Origin: Natronococcus sp. CG52
GTDB taxonomy: Archaea > Halobacteriota > Halobacteria > Halobacteriales > Natrialbaceae
DNA length: 64,000 bases
NCBI RefSeq assembly: GCF_023913515.1
Contig: NZ_CP099391.1
Location: 2,542,001-2,606,000 of the forward strand
Direction: 5' to 3'
The notes under the pieces: generated by a model
What the model was told of the DNA's origin: nothing
Databases searched by the model: none
What the model saw: the letters and a program-made list of their open reading frames with translations, nothing else
Shown: positions 9,171 through 17,614 of the stretch, piece by piece
Layout: each line of letters opens with the position of its first letter
Position numbering within the stretch: the first letter of the stretch is position 1
Program-made: the position numbers and the translations under genes

Positions 9171-9590
9171 ATGTGGTCACGCCGACGTGTCCTCCAAGTA
9201 GGAAGCCTCTCTACCCTCATTGGCTTATCTGGCTGTACAGCACTACCATTTGTCGGGACAATAGGATTCAATCTTCGTAATTACATGGAAGAACCACACG
9301 ACGCACGTGTCAAAATTCAACTCTACGGACAAACGGTGTTTGAACAGGCATATCAATTGCCGACTGCAAGCGGAGATGACCCGTACGTACAGACGGAGAC
9401 TGCTGCTGTCACGAATGTCCCAACTGGTGTGACCTATACTGTCTCCCTGTTCCTTGATGGGACGGAAGTGCAAACCACCGAGGCGACTATGGATTGTACT
9501 GACCGTGAAGAACAGATAGATGAAGAAATCGACATCAACATCGGGTTTGGGTCTGGTGATGCAGTGATGATAGCTGATACGCAGTGTTAA
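9171..9590 (+). CDS. Tat-exported lipoprotein of unknown function
   Basis: A 139-residue protein that begins with a twin-arginine signal (SRRRVLQ) and a lipobox ending at Cys22 (GLSGC), so it should be exported folded and lipid-anchored outside the cell. The mature part is a beta-rich single domain of about 115 residues (repeated T/V strands, two further cysteines). The family is unknown. Codon use is AT-richer than in the surrounding genes. It is bracketed by inverted repeats and transposase debris, consistent with recent transfer. Confidence 0.65.
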   Translation: MWSRRRVLQVGSLSTLIGLSGCTALPFVGTIGFNLRNYMEEPHDARVKIQLYGQTVFEQAYQLPTASGDDPYVQTETAAVTNVPTGVTYTVSLFLDGTEVQTTEATMDCTDREEQIDEEIDINIGFGSGDAVMIADTQC

Positions 9591-9639
9591 GTACGCATCT
9601 CTACGTAACGAATCGACCGATTCAGGTTCACGGTCCAAA

Positions 9640-9957
9640 CTGAATAAAGAAACCGTACTACCAACTACTGCTAAAAATGCTGTTGGTGGCCGAGGCGAAT
9701 CCGCCGCCCCGCAGGGTGGCGGATTCGCCGACTACGCCGTCGTTTCGTTGCATTGTCTACGGATTTACTTGGAGAAATCTTACCGCGAAGCGCTCGATCT
9801 CTTGAGCGAGATGCCACAAATACTGGCGGAGATCGGCCTTGAGAAGGCCGGTCTCCCTGATCACTCGACGCTAGTGAAAGCGTTTGACAGGATCAAGATG
9901 GCAGTCTTGCGAGTGCTGCTGCGCCTGTCGGCGCAACTGCACGAGCCAAACAGATAG
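9640..9957 (+). pseudogene. 5-prime fragment of an ISH/IS5-group transposase, with inverted repeat
   Basis: The first 24 bases are the right member of the inverted repeat. The frame then reads VGGRGESAAPQGGGFADYAV, HCLRIYLEKSYREALDLL and DHSTLVKAFDRIKMAVLRVL, the N-terminal third of a haloarchaeal IS5-group transposase. It stops at 9955-9957, before any catalytic Asp. Only the 5-prime end of the element survives. Confidence 0.8.
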
Positions 9958-10141
9958 TTATTTAATTAATTTTCATTATATTCCATATCATCACGAGTGT
10001 GCGAGGAGACCTTCTTTTGGAATAGCACCGATGCGAAAACCAGCCTCCGACTGGTGTACGCTGTTCCTGACAGTATTTCGGTAGAAGGTTCAAACGTGAA
10101 TGTTCAACTATGGTGAATAGAAGGCGCGAATGTAGCTCCGC

Positions 10142-11494
10142 TCATATCTTCGGTTTGAGGACGCGCCACAGGATGCGAGGGGAGAATAGTGTCGTCGGGG
10201 GCCGTTCCATCATGAGCACTTTGACGAACGCTTCTCGGAGTACTCGGTCGTCGTGGGCCCCACGCAACAGGTGGGAGATGTACCTGTTGGTCAGATCGGT
10301 GCCACGAGGCTTCGGGCCCTCGGTTTGCGGGAATGCGAAGTCCCCGCCGACGGACAACGTCCAGGCGACGTCGATGATGTCTTTGGCCCGATCGAAAAAG
10401 CGGAGGGCAAGATCCTCGCGGCTCCCGTCCGCGAGCGCGTGATGCAGCACCAACGCCTCCAAGGCCGCCACCGACATCCCCTGTCCGTAGATTGGATTGA
10501 AACTGGCGAGTGCATCACCCACGACGAGCAGACCCTCCGGAAACCGCTCTAGATCCTCGTAGCGCCGGCGGATACTGGTCGGAAACGGGTAATGCGCGAT
10601 CTCCTCGGAGAGCCACGTCCGCGTGTCGAGAAGCCGTTCGAAATGCGGGACAGAAAGGTCCGCTGCGAACTCGATCAGTCCTTCCTCATCCGTCGGCGGA
10701 TGATTGCCGTGCAGGCCAAACAAGGTCACGAGCCGTCCACCGTCTTCAACCGGAAACGTCGAACCGCCACGGCTGAGTTCGGACGATGGGGCCGCCAGGA
10801 CCATCTGCCGGTCATTGACGGGTCGTTCGATGTGCGCCGTACTGTAGGCCATATCGACGCGGACTTCGTCGGTTTCCGGCGGGTCATAGTCGTGCGCCCG
10901 CAGCCACGTCGGTGTCCTAGACGTCCGACCGGTCGCATCGACGACTAGATCGGCACCCAGTTCCTCCGAGTGGCCATCCGCTGCATTGACAGCGACTCCT
11001 GTCACGGTCGTGGCGGATTCATCGACGAGGTAATCGGTCCACTGACATCGCGATCGGAGCATGACGGCGTCGAGGTCGGCAACGCGTCGTCGAACTACTT
11101 GTTCGAAGAGTGGTCGGGTGGCAAAATACAACGGGAACTGTCGAGTTCCGTTGGCGAGGAAATCGCCCTCTTGATGGTGCATCACGTCGCGCGAGCCGTC
11201 GAGTATCACCCCGCCGCTCCTGGCGAGCGCTTCACCGAATCCGGGAAAGAGATCCTCGAGGGTTGCACGCCCCGCTTCAAGCAGCAGATGAACGTGTCGG
11301 CCCTGGGGAACGCCCCGGCGAGCGAGCGGTTCGACCGGGGTTGGATCCCGCTCGATTACGGTTACCTCTCGATACCTGTCCGCGAGGATCCGGGCTGTGA
11401 GGAGACCGGCCATACTTCCCCCTATCACGACCGCCTCCCCCTCCGTGGGTGGGTTCCGAGTGGGATGATATCTCCGAACCGTCGCTAATGTCAT
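10142..11494 (-). CDS. FAD-dependent oxidoreductase (monooxygenase/epoxidase-like)
   Basis: This 450-residue flavoprotein has the dinucleotide-binding motif VVIGGSMAG (22-30) with Glu48 at the end of the second strand, a DATGR motif (186-190), and the GLLVVGDALASFNP motif with the Gly-Asp pair at 326-327 that contacts FAD. This layout is that of the aromatic-hydroxylase/LasC-type epoxidase and geranylgeranyl-reductase superfamily. The substrate cannot be read from sequence, and an isoprenoid or aromatic ring is plausible. It is a single gene with no cofactor-partner neighbour. A TATA-like AATACTTAA (minus strand, about 11,524-11,532) sits about 32 bp upstream of the start. Confidence 0.78.
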   Translation of the reverse strand: MTLATVRRYHPTRNPPTEGEAVVIGGSMAGLLTARILADRYREVTVIERDPTPVEPLARRGVPQGRHVHLLLEAGRATLEDLFPGFGEALARSGGVILDGSRDVMHHQEGDFLANGTRQFPLYFATRPLFEQVVRRRVADLDAVMLRSRCQWTDYLVDESATTVTGVAVNAADGHSEELGADLVVDATGRTSRTPTWLRAHDYDPPETDEVRVDMAYSTAHIERPVNDRQMVLAAPSSELSRGGSTFPVEDGGRLVTLFGLHGNHPPTDEEGLIEFAADLSVPHFERLLDTRTWLSEEIAHYPFPTSIRRRYEDLERFPEGLLVVGDALASFNPIYGQGMSVAALEALVLHHALADGSREDLALRFFDRAKDIIDVAWTLSVGGDFAFPQTEGPKPRGTDLTNRYISHLLRGAHDDRVLREAFVKVLMMERPPTTLFSPRILWRVLKPKI

Positions 11495-11820
11495 GTTAGC
11501 TTCCCTAGTAGCGACAGAGTGTGTTAAGTATTACCACACACCTTTTCAGCACGGTTCTATCACTGTTATCCATATTTGCCAGATTTCTCGACGGTACGTT
11601 CACAGATCATTTGATCCAATACATCGTTGAGCCGAGCGGTGGGCTAGCCCGAAGCAGTGGCGTTCCGCTCAGCGGAGCGAATCAGGGAAGGTCCGAACCG
11701 TGACGAGGCGACCGGCCGACGCTGGCGAGGTGCTGGTCCCGCTCTCAACCGTGTAATAATGGTTGTGGTGAGGCGTCGGTGCTGGGCCTGTGTGCGTGGG
11801 GCGACCGACGAGGTGATCAA
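11495..11820. other. Intergenic region between convergent and divergent genes
   Basis: No gene is seen in these 326 bases. The part next to 11,494 is AT-rich and holds the likely promoter of the FAD oxidoreductase. A short palindrome (TCCGCTCAGCGGA) lies at about 11,668-11,680. Confidence 0.4.
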
Positions 11821-12132
11821 CTACCGGTCGCGTTTCGGTTCGCGGCCGAGTACGCTCGCGACCGACTCGACGCGATCCTCGGCCCCCTGTTCGCGACTCC
11901 GGTACTCGTCGAGTTCGAGCGAGGTGATGATTCGGTCGCTCTCGACCGCACCGTGTGCCGCCTGCACGGCCTCGAACACCTCGTTGACGTCGTCGGCTTC
12001 AATCACGGTGTCCGTCGCGGTCAGTTCGTACGAGACGTCGAACTCGTCGAGGGCGTCGATGGCCTGTGCGATGTCGTCGGAGAGGCTCCCGTCGCGGACG
12101 GGAAGAACCTCGAATCTGGCGATGACTGTCAT
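11821..12132 (-). CDS. MTH1187-type thiamine-binding protein
   Basis: A 103-residue ferredoxin-fold protein of the MTH1187/YqgV (formerly DUF77) family. Marks are the N-terminal strand TVIARFEVLPV, the acidic SYELTATDTVIEA segment and the helix EVFEAVQAAHGAV. Family members bind thiamine or related compounds as tetramers in the cytoplasm. The C-terminal 15 residues are charged and probably flexible. A 26-bp palindrome lies 24 nt upstream of the start and may be a control site. It stands alone. Confidence 0.75.
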   Translation of the reverse strand: MTVIARFEVLPVRDGSLSDDIAQAIDALDEFDVSYELTATDTVIEADDVNEVFEAVQAAHGAVESDRIITSLELDEYRSREQGAEDRVESVASVLGREPKRDR

Positions 12133-12155
12133 AGTATGTCTCTCGAGTTACATTT

Positions 12156-12181
12156 CAGTGGGCAAGCGCGCTCACCCACTG
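12156..12181. promoter_or_regulatory. 26-bp palindrome upstream of the thiamine-binding gene
   Basis: CAGTGGG (12,156-12,162) pairs with CCCACTG (12,175-12,181), with an inner AGCGCGCT palindrome. It ends 24 nt before the minus-strand ATG, as expected for an operator or a 5-prime UTR hairpin. Confidence 0.5.
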
Positions 12182-12564
12182 CCAGAGGTGGGCTACGCTA
12201 ACACTCAGCATAGTCCTTCGGGATGCAGTTGAGAGTCCAATCAGTCCTGCGCGCTTCTTACGGGTCACACGAAAATCAGGAATGAAGCCCTGATCCGAAG
12301 CTGTTCTCCACGAGTGCAGCTTCGTATGGAATTCGGACTCGGAGCAGGGTGCAGTGCTTCTACGAACCCGGGTCGTGATACGGAGGAAACAGTATTAAAC
12401 GCACCCGCTGTTGGCAAAAATCTCATCGTCGACTGCGCTCGTACAGCCGGTCTCACAGTGCTGGCAGCGACGAATTCGAGCTCTTGCATCCGTAGCCAGT
12501 GAGTGCGGGTGATCGCCCGCCAGCACCCGTCTGGCGCCTCTCGCTGTTCGCCGAATCCTTCTGA
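12182..12564. other. Gene-poor region with a possible zinc-finger remnant
   Basis: Nothing is certain here. On the minus strand at about 12,394-12,490 a short frame without a start codon reads RCQHCETGCTSAVDDEIFAN, which resembles the acidic small zinc-finger proteins of haloarchaea. It may be a decayed gene. Confidence 0.25.
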
Positions 12565-12864
12565 TCAGGAAGGGGAGCGTTCGATCCAGTCCGTTCCCGT
12601 TGTGGTTGCCAACTGCTCCAGAAACCGTTTCATGAGGGAGGTCCCAGTCGCCGACTGTGGCGCGTCGAGAACCTCGATCGTCACCTGTTCGGCAGTTTCT
12701 AGGTCGCCTTCCTCGACCTCGATATTGAGAACCGCATGTTGGTGGATAACGAGCAGCCGCTCCGTATCGACGATGAGATGATCGTCCCCCAGTACCTCGA
12801 GTGCCGTACGGAAATCAACGGGTGGGGTTAGGTGATAAGCCGTCGCCGACTCCTCATTCCTCAT
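12565..12864 (-). CDS. Small haloarchaeal protein, paralogue of the 32,804-33,109 gene
   Basis: I do not recognise the family. The 99-residue acidic product shares most of its length with the product at 32,804-33,109: AYHLTPPVDFRTALEVL, DHLIVDTERLLVI, AVLNIEVEEGDLETAEQV and a C-terminal FLEQL..TTGT.W motif. It looks like a compact alpha/beta domain without signal or membrane segment. The ATG at 12,864 is chosen because the paralogue starts at the same residue and both genes have a TATA box about 26 bp upstream (leaderless). A longer frame to 12,981 is not supported. Confidence 0.65.
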   Translation of the reverse strand: MRNEESATAYHLTPPVDFRTALEVLGDDHLIVDTERLLVIHQHAVLNIEVEEGDLETAEQVTIEVLDAPQSATGTSLMKRFLEQLATTTGTDWIERSPS

Positions 12865-12885
12865 TACTGGGAACCACGGGGCGGC

Positions 12886-12893
12886 CGTATAAG
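12886..12893 (-). promoter_or_regulatory. TATA box of the 12,565-12,864 gene
   Basis: The minus strand reads CTTATACG, centred about 26 bp upstream of the ATG at 12,864. The paralogue at 33,109 has the same element at the same distance. Confidence 0.5.
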
Positions 12894-12993
12894 AATCTCT
12901 GGCCTCGAGTACTGTCGTTGCCAGTCTCATACTCGACCGGGCGAAGCGCTCGATACGAGGAGAGGAGTGGTGGCAGGCCATCCGAACGAGTCG

Positions 12994-13089
12994 CGTACTC
13001 GTTGGTCTTTTTTTCGATCGGTCGTCGTCGGTCCGGATGCGAGACGGCTCACCTTGGTTCGTCTGAGGACACTAGCTGTCACTGGAGGA
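12994..13089 (+). repeat. Dispersed repeat, copy B (core only)
   Basis: The core CGATCGGTCGTCGTCGGTCC followed by GGATGCGAGACG is identical to copy A. It then diverges slightly to GAGGACACTAGCTGTCACTG before ending in GGAGGA. The upstream coding-like tail of copies A and D is absent. It overlaps no intact gene. Confidence 0.65.
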
Positions 13090-13156
13090 TTATCGGTGTG
13101 GAGACGCCATCGGCGTCCTGTCTGGTCGGATCCGTTCCCCCCTGTGGTTTCTTGTA

Positions 13157-13340
13157 GGCCCCGACTGTACGCTTCCATGCAGTGTGTCACCGCTACTCAG
13201 ATCCGGCTGAAACAGAGGATACCGCCGACGAACCAGCTGAGGACACTGTCGATGAGGACCGTCCGGCGCGGATACCTGACAGCCGCTTCATCGACCGGCC
13301 GGTACGGGTGCTGAAGCAGGTGACGGCCCGCCTCGAGTGA
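13157..13340 (+). pseudogene. Acidic C-terminal gene remnant
   Basis: From a stop at about 13,155 to TGA at 13,338-13,340 this frame lacks an ATG but has clear haloarchaeal composition: ETEDTADEPAEDTVDED followed by a basic tail ending RFIDRPVRVLKQVTARLE. It is probably the end of a lost gene. A small gene with a GTG start at about 13,180 cannot be excluded. The family is unknown. Confidence 0.35.
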
Positions 13341-13395
13341 TGCGCCTGGCACGATTTGTGACCGCTGTGAGACGTCTCCGCGTACCCGCCCGATA

Positions 13396-14181
13396 ATGAG
13401 TCCGTTCATCCACCTCGTCGCCGACTATGGGAAATCCGATCCTGCCTTTTCGGAGGTCGTGCATCGGCTGCTGGCTGAAGACCCGGACGCCCACGTCCAA
13501 ACGACTGCGGTCCCACCGCTGTCGACGGTTGCGACGGGCTTCTGGATCGAACAACTGGGGCTCCATAACCCCGCGTTTGAGGACCTGTTCATCTACTCGA
13601 ATACCGCTCCCAGAACGGAAGCCGCTGCCCCACAGCGAGCGGATGAAGGCGGACAACTCTATTATCTCACGCTGGAGACCGGCGTGCCCGTCGTCGCGGT
13701 CGACGCCGGATACAACCTGTCGTTCGTTCGAGACAGCATCCACGAGTTCCGGGAGATCGAGACGCCAGCGACCGGCACACAGTTTCGGTCCCGGGATCAC
13801 TTCCCGAAACGGGTCGCCGAACTTGCCAACGGGAACATGGACGCGCTCGGGGCATCCCGATCTCTCGAAGAGATACCGCCAAAGCCGGAGTCGGCGGTTT
13901 GTCACGTTGATGGGTACGGCAACATCAAGACCTCGATCAGAGCGTCTGAATTCGATTTGGACACCGACGCCGTCACAGTCGAACTCACCGCCACCACTAC
14001 CGAGGTCTCTGTCAGAGACACCGTTGCTGAGGTTGAGGAAGGTACTGTCGGACTGGTTCCCGGCTCGGCAGGCGGCGACGATCCGTACATGGAACTCTTC
14101 CTGCGAGGGGGTTCCGCAGCGGCGGAGTTCGATCAGCCACAGCCAGGGGACGACATCACGGTGACATCCTCCTCGCCGTAA
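13396..14181 (+). CDS. SAM hydrolase (DUF62 family), C-terminus altered by an IS end
   Basis: A 261-residue member of the family that splits S-adenosylmethionine to adenosine and methionine with an activated water. Family marks are the N-terminal Asp10/Asp15 pair (VADYGKSD), the conserved interior PVVAVDAGYN, and HVDGYGNIKTSI in the C-terminal domain. It is expected to be a cytoplasmic trimer. The last codons (about SSSP) and the stop at 14,179-14,181 fall inside a hairpin that looks like the end of an IS200/IS605-type element, so the native C-terminus has probably been replaced by a few residues. The enzyme core is complete. Confidence 0.8.
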   Translation: MSPFIHLVADYGKSDPAFSEVVHRLLAEDPDAHVQTTAVPPLSTVATGFWIEQLGLHNPAFEDLFIYSNTAPRTEAAAPQRADEGGQLYYLTLETGVPVVAVDAGYNLSFVRDSIHEFREIETPATGTQFRSRDHFPKRVAELANGNMDALGASRSLEEIPPKPESAVCHVDGYGNIKTSIRASEFDLDTDAVTVELTATTTEVSVRDTVAEVEEGTVGLVPGSAGGDDPYMELFLRGGSAAAEFDQPQPGDDITVTSSSP

Positions 14182-14190
14182 ACGGCGAGG
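14171..14190. mobile_element. Hairpin end of a TnpB (IS200/IS605) remnant
   Basis: CCTCGCCG (14,171-14,178) pairs with CGGCGAGG (14,183-14,190) around a TAAA loop. Subterminal hairpins of this kind flank IS200/IS605 elements. This one lies about 25 nt beyond the 3-prime end of the tnpB remnant, where the element end and its guide-RNA scaffold would be. Confidence 0.6.
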
Positions 14191-14214
14191 CTTCCCACAC
14201 ATGGGGTATACCAG

Positions 14215-14532
14215 TTAGTCGTCGCTGGCAGAAGGTTTCGACTCTTGAAACTCCGTGAGCGTCATCTGCGCTGGTACGCTCTTCTCACGGTGAGTCGTGG
14301 CGGTGTCACAACCGCTCCCATCCCGAAGCGAGTCATCGCGTTCCGTCTTGTCAAGCGGGACGCTCTCTCCCCACGGGTCAATCCGCCGTGCGATGTTCGC
14401 GGAAGCGTTGATGTCGGCCTGAAACGTCGAAACGTGGCAGTCGTCGTGCGGACACCGGAACTCAGCTTCGTTGACAAGTCTGCAACCACTGACACCCTCC
14501 CGACGCCGATGAACAGGCTCTTTATCCCCCAC
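14215..14532 (-). pseudogene. tnpB: C-terminal remnant of TnpB (IS200/IS605 family)
   Basis: The minus strand keeps the end of a TnpB RNA-guided nuclease: part of the zinc finger (FRCPHDDCHVSTF) and the last RuvC motif with its Asp (ADINASANIARRIDPWGES), then a variable tail. The first two-thirds, with the other catalytic residues, are missing and the first dozen codons are unrelated. The fragment lies across the region just upstream of the FKBP gene. No active protein is expected. Confidence 0.8.
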
Positions 14533-14549
14533 GACACTACCGAGTACCC

Positions 14550-15026
14550 ATGCCGATCGAAACCGGCGACTCGGTCACGATTGAGTACACGGCCCGGTTC
14601 GACGACGGCCTCGTGTTCGATACGACATGCAAAGAAGTCGCCGAGGAGACGGGGCTGGCCGAACGTCTGCCCGACCGCGAGTACGAACCGCTCACCGTCG
14701 AGGTTGGCGACGACGAGCTCATCGAGGGGGTCAACAACGCGCTCGTCGGGATGGCAGCAGGTGACGAGACGACGATCACGGTCCCACCGGAGAACGCATA
14801 CGGCGAACGATCCGACGACCGAGTCGTCGAACACCATACCTTCGAGTTCGAGCAGATACTCGAGTCGGAAGGCCGGTCCCTCGAAATGGGGATGCAGATC
14901 GAGTCCAAGGAGGGAAACGTCGGCGAAGTTACACATATCGATCCGGAGATTCTCCGAATCGACTTCAATCACCAGCTGGCGGGCGAAACGCTCGAGTTCG
15001 AACTCCAGGTCCTCGAGGTCGACTGA
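14550..15026 (+). CDS. FKBP-type peptidyl-prolyl isomerase, SlyD-like
   Basis: A 158-residue protein with an FKBP core (GDSVTIEYTARFDDGLVFDT and GMAAGDETTITVPPENAYGE) interrupted by an insert-in-flap chaperone domain (about 75-130) and closed by the final strand FELQVLEVD. Such archaeal FKBPs speed proline isomerisation and help folding in the cytoplasm. The start is the ATG at 14,550. The tnpB remnant reaches to within 20 bp of it, so its promoter may be partly IS-derived. Confidence 0.85.
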   Translation: MPIETGDSVTIEYTARFDDGLVFDTTCKEVAEETGLAERLPDREYEPLTVEVGDDELIEGVNNALVGMAAGDETTITVPPENAYGERSDDRVVEHHTFEFEQILESEGRSLEMGMQIESKEGNVGEVTHIDPEILRIDFNHQLAGETLEFELQVLEVD

Positions 15027-15040
15027 GTCTCGGCTTCCAG

Positions 15041-15305
15041 GTGGAGAGGGTCCCGAAGCTGATCCTTCCGCTCGGCCCGCGCCGGCAGGATCACCCAGAG
15101 CGCGAACAGCGGGATGGGAACCCGAAGCCGTACTGCCAGGCGACCAGGACGAACCCCGCGGCAGGGCATCACCGCGTTGTCGACATCGCCTGCGGCCAGT
15201 GTCACGCCCGTTGTGGTCTCGAACTGGTCGGAGAAGACCCGAATCCAGAAACGTAAACCGAGAGACGCCGTACAGCGCGGTCGCCGCAAACAGGACGAGC
15301 GTCAC
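15041..15305 (-). pseudogene. Possible frameshifted small membrane protein
   Basis: On the minus strand one frame begins MTLVLFAATALYGVSRFTFL and, after a shift near 15,245, another continues with FSDQFETTTGVTLAAGDVDN and a hydrophobic stretch (RVPIPLFALWVILP). Joined, they would make a protein of about 85 residues with two membrane segments. The join is my inference, and the family is not recognised. Confidence 0.35.
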
Positions 15306-15344
15306 TCGAAACGGATCGAGACGACGACCGTCAGCGACAGCTCC

Positions 15345-16520
15345 TCAGTCGGCTCGGAGCACGCCATCGGGCGAGGGGGTGAGCCGGTCTGCACCGTCGT
15401 CGGTGACGACGAGCGTGTCGGAGTGGCGAAGCCCGAGCCCGTCGTCTTCGAAGTAGAGCCCCGGTTCGATGCTGATCACCATCCCCGGCTCGAGCGTCCC
15501 CTCGGTCCGGGCGTTCAACGCCGGTCCCTCGTGGATGGTGATCCCCTCGCCGTGACCGGTCCGGTGGACGAGTTGGTCGCCGTACCCCGCCGCCCGCAAC
15601 TCGGCGGCGGCGAACTCGTCGATCTCGTGGGTTCCGACGCCGGGGACGACGCGATCCATGGTCTCGTTGCGGACCTCGACGAGCGTCGCCATCGCCTCCT
15701 CGACGTGGGCTGGCACGTCACCGACGAGCACCGTGCGTTCTTCCTCGCAGACGTAGCCCTGAATCGAGGGCAGTGCGATCCCGACGACGCTGTCGCCGGA
15801 CTCGATACGCCGGGCCGTCGAGAGGCTGTGGGGCTCGAGTGCGTGCTCGCCGGTCAGAACGCTGGCGAAGCCATACTGCCCGAGTTCGTTCGCCGTCCCG
15901 ATATCGTACTCCGAGAACGCTTCGAGATACGTGTCGTAGTACGCTCGCTGGACGTCGGCGAGCACCTCGAGTTCAGTAACCCCCTGCTCGACGCCCTCGA
16001 GATAGGCCTCCATGCCGGCCGTCGCCAGCTTCCGGGACCGGCGGATCATCTCGAGTTCCCACGGCGTCTTCACCGCTCGGAGATCGAGAAACACGTCCGT
16101 CGTGTCCTCGAGCGTGACGTCACTGGCCGCCTCGAACCCGGCAACCCAGCCCGGCTTCGCCGCCGCCCTATCGTAGCCCAGCACCTCGACGTCGGTTTCG
16201 GCGACGGCGGTCGCGAGCACGTCGAACGGATCGTCGGTGTCCTCGTATACGAGCGCGCGATCGGTCCAGGCGGTCCGCGTCACCTTCGTGCGTTCGATCT
16301 CCGGCGTGAGCACGAGGCTCGTCTCGGCGGTCACGAGCGCGACGACCGGGCGCGAGTACATGCCCGCGTAGCCGCCGCTGAGATAGTACGAGTTCGCCGG
16401 CGAAAAGGCGAGCAGTCCGTCGACGTCGAGCGTCGCAAGCTCGTCGCGAATCCGGGGCAGGCGATCCGCATCAATGAATTTCGACTCCGGATCGGGGAAG
16501 ATCTCTCGCATCACGGTCAT
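15345..16520 (-). CDS. M24-family (creatinase/aminopeptidase P-like) protein without full metal site
   Basis: A 391-residue pita-bread-fold protein with an N-terminal creatinase-like domain (about 1-145) and a C-terminal M24 domain. The motifs HRTGHGEG and IEPGLYF keep the His and one Glu of the usual dinuclear site. However, the first Asp position reads Ala (GIALPSIQGY), the second reads Glu (VCEEERT) and the last Glu position reads Ser (LRHSDTL). It may be a creatinase-type hydrolase that works without two metals rather than an Xaa-Pro peptidase. It is probably cytoplasmic and stands alone. A second start at 16,511 is possible. Confidence 0.78.
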   Translation of the reverse strand: MTVMREIFPDPESKFIDADRLPRIRDELATLDVDGLLAFSPANSYYLSGGYAGMYSRPVVALVTAETSLVLTPEIERTKVTRTAWTDRALVYEDTDDPFDVLATAVAETDVEVLGYDRAAAKPGWVAGFEAASDVTLEDTTDVFLDLRAVKTPWELEMIRRSRKLATAGMEAYLEGVEQGVTELEVLADVQRAYYDTYLEAFSEYDIGTANELGQYGFASVLTGEHALEPHSLSTARRIESGDSVVGIALPSIQGYVCEEERTVLVGDVPAHVEEAMATLVEVRNETMDRVVPGVGTHEIDEFAAAELRAAGYGDQLVHRTGHGEGITIHEGPALNARTEGTLEPGMVISIEPGLYFEDDGLGLRHSDTLVVTDDGADRLTPSPDGVLRAD

Positions 16521-16644
16521 ACACGAATATCTTGTGAAAGAGAGTTCCCATACGCGCGGTAATTTACCGGTAGGCGCCTACTTTAACAGACCAGCTCTGT
16601 TGAAATCCTTAGTGAGTTACAGATTCAGTCGGTCGCTTGAGTAG

Positions 16645-17466
16645 ATGCAGACCCTCCCAAAATCTCGGTTACTTCGATTTGTCGAGGAAGCATTTCAGTT
16701 AGCGCAACGTGCTGTGGCTCGTTACTCCTCGAAGTTCTCGAAACAACGCTACACGCTCCATCAACACATCGTTCTCCTGTGTCTCAAAATTCGGAAGAAC
16801 ACGACGTATCGAACACTCCTCGACGAACTCATCGAGATGCCTCGCATTCGGAACGCTATTAACCTCACCGAACTCCCTGCTCCGTCAACGCTGTGCAAGG
16901 CGTTCGATAGGCTAGATATGGCTGTCTGGCGAGTGCTGCTCAATCTCTCTGTGTCATTGCTCCCGACTAACGGTATTGCAGGGATCGACGCCTCGGGCTT
17001 CGACCGATGTTACGCCTCGAAGCACTACACGAAACGGACAAAATTGACGATTCAGCAACTGAAAGTCACCTTCTTAGTCGATACGAGAGTAAACGCGATC
17101 CTCGATCTCCACGTTACAACGACCCGCAAGCACGATACACAGATCGCACCTTCACTCATCAACCGCAACACAGCTGAAGTCGAAGTTCTGCTCGGTGACA
17201 AGGGATACGACGATCACCAGATTCGAGCGATGGCCCGCGAAAACGGGATTCGTTCACTCATCAAACACCGTGAGTTCTCATCACTTCAGAAAGCGTGGAA
17301 CACTCGGCTGAATGCCGACCTCTACGCCCAACGGAACCAGAGCGAGACGGTGAACTCTCGGCTCAAGCGAAAATACGGTGCGTTCGTCCGTTCACGACGC
17401 TGGTGGAAGCAGTTTCGTGAACTCGCCCTTGCGTGTATCGTCCATAATCTTGACCGAGCTATCTGA
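16645..17466 (+). CDS. IS5-family (ISH type) DDE transposase
   Basis: A complete 273-residue transposase. The DDE residues are Asp115 (GIDASGFDR), Asp185 (LLGDKGYDD) and Glu234 (QSETVNS), with the N-terminal region DELIEMPRIRNAINL typical of haloarchaeal IS5 relatives. It cuts and pastes its own element through the flanking inverted repeats. The left repeat ends 36 bp before the ATG. The 9640-9957 fragment belongs to a related but distinct ISH type. There are no frameshifts, so it may be active. Confidence 0.88.
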   Translation: MQTLPKSRLLRFVEEAFQLAQRAVARYSSKFSKQRYTLHQHIVLLCLKIRKNTTYRTLLDELIEMPRIRNAINLTELPAPSTLCKAFDRLDMAVWRVLLNLSVSLLPTNGIAGIDASGFDRCYASKHYTKRTKLTIQQLKVTFLVDTRVNAILDLHVTTTRKHDTQIAPSLINRNTAEVEVLLGDKGYDDHQIRAMARENGIRSLIKHREFSSLQKAWNTRLNADLYAQRNQSETVNSRLKRKYGAFVRSRRWWKQFRELALACIVHNLDRAI

Positions 17467-17614
17467 CGATCAGTACAGGGGAGGCAGTTTCCGGGGCTAC
17501 ACTCTATCTGTCTGTGTACTGTTGAAGCGGCCTCCTCAAGTGAGTGGTCACTCCGATTACCAGAAAACACTTACCAGTTATGTATATTCAGTACCATATG
17601 TTCCCACCCCGGCT

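Noticed and set aside
12130-12250. Thiamine-pyrophosphate riboswitch upstream of the thiamine-binding gene
   Set aside because: The conserved CUGAGA and GCCAGCG-type core is not found. Only a simple palindrome is present.
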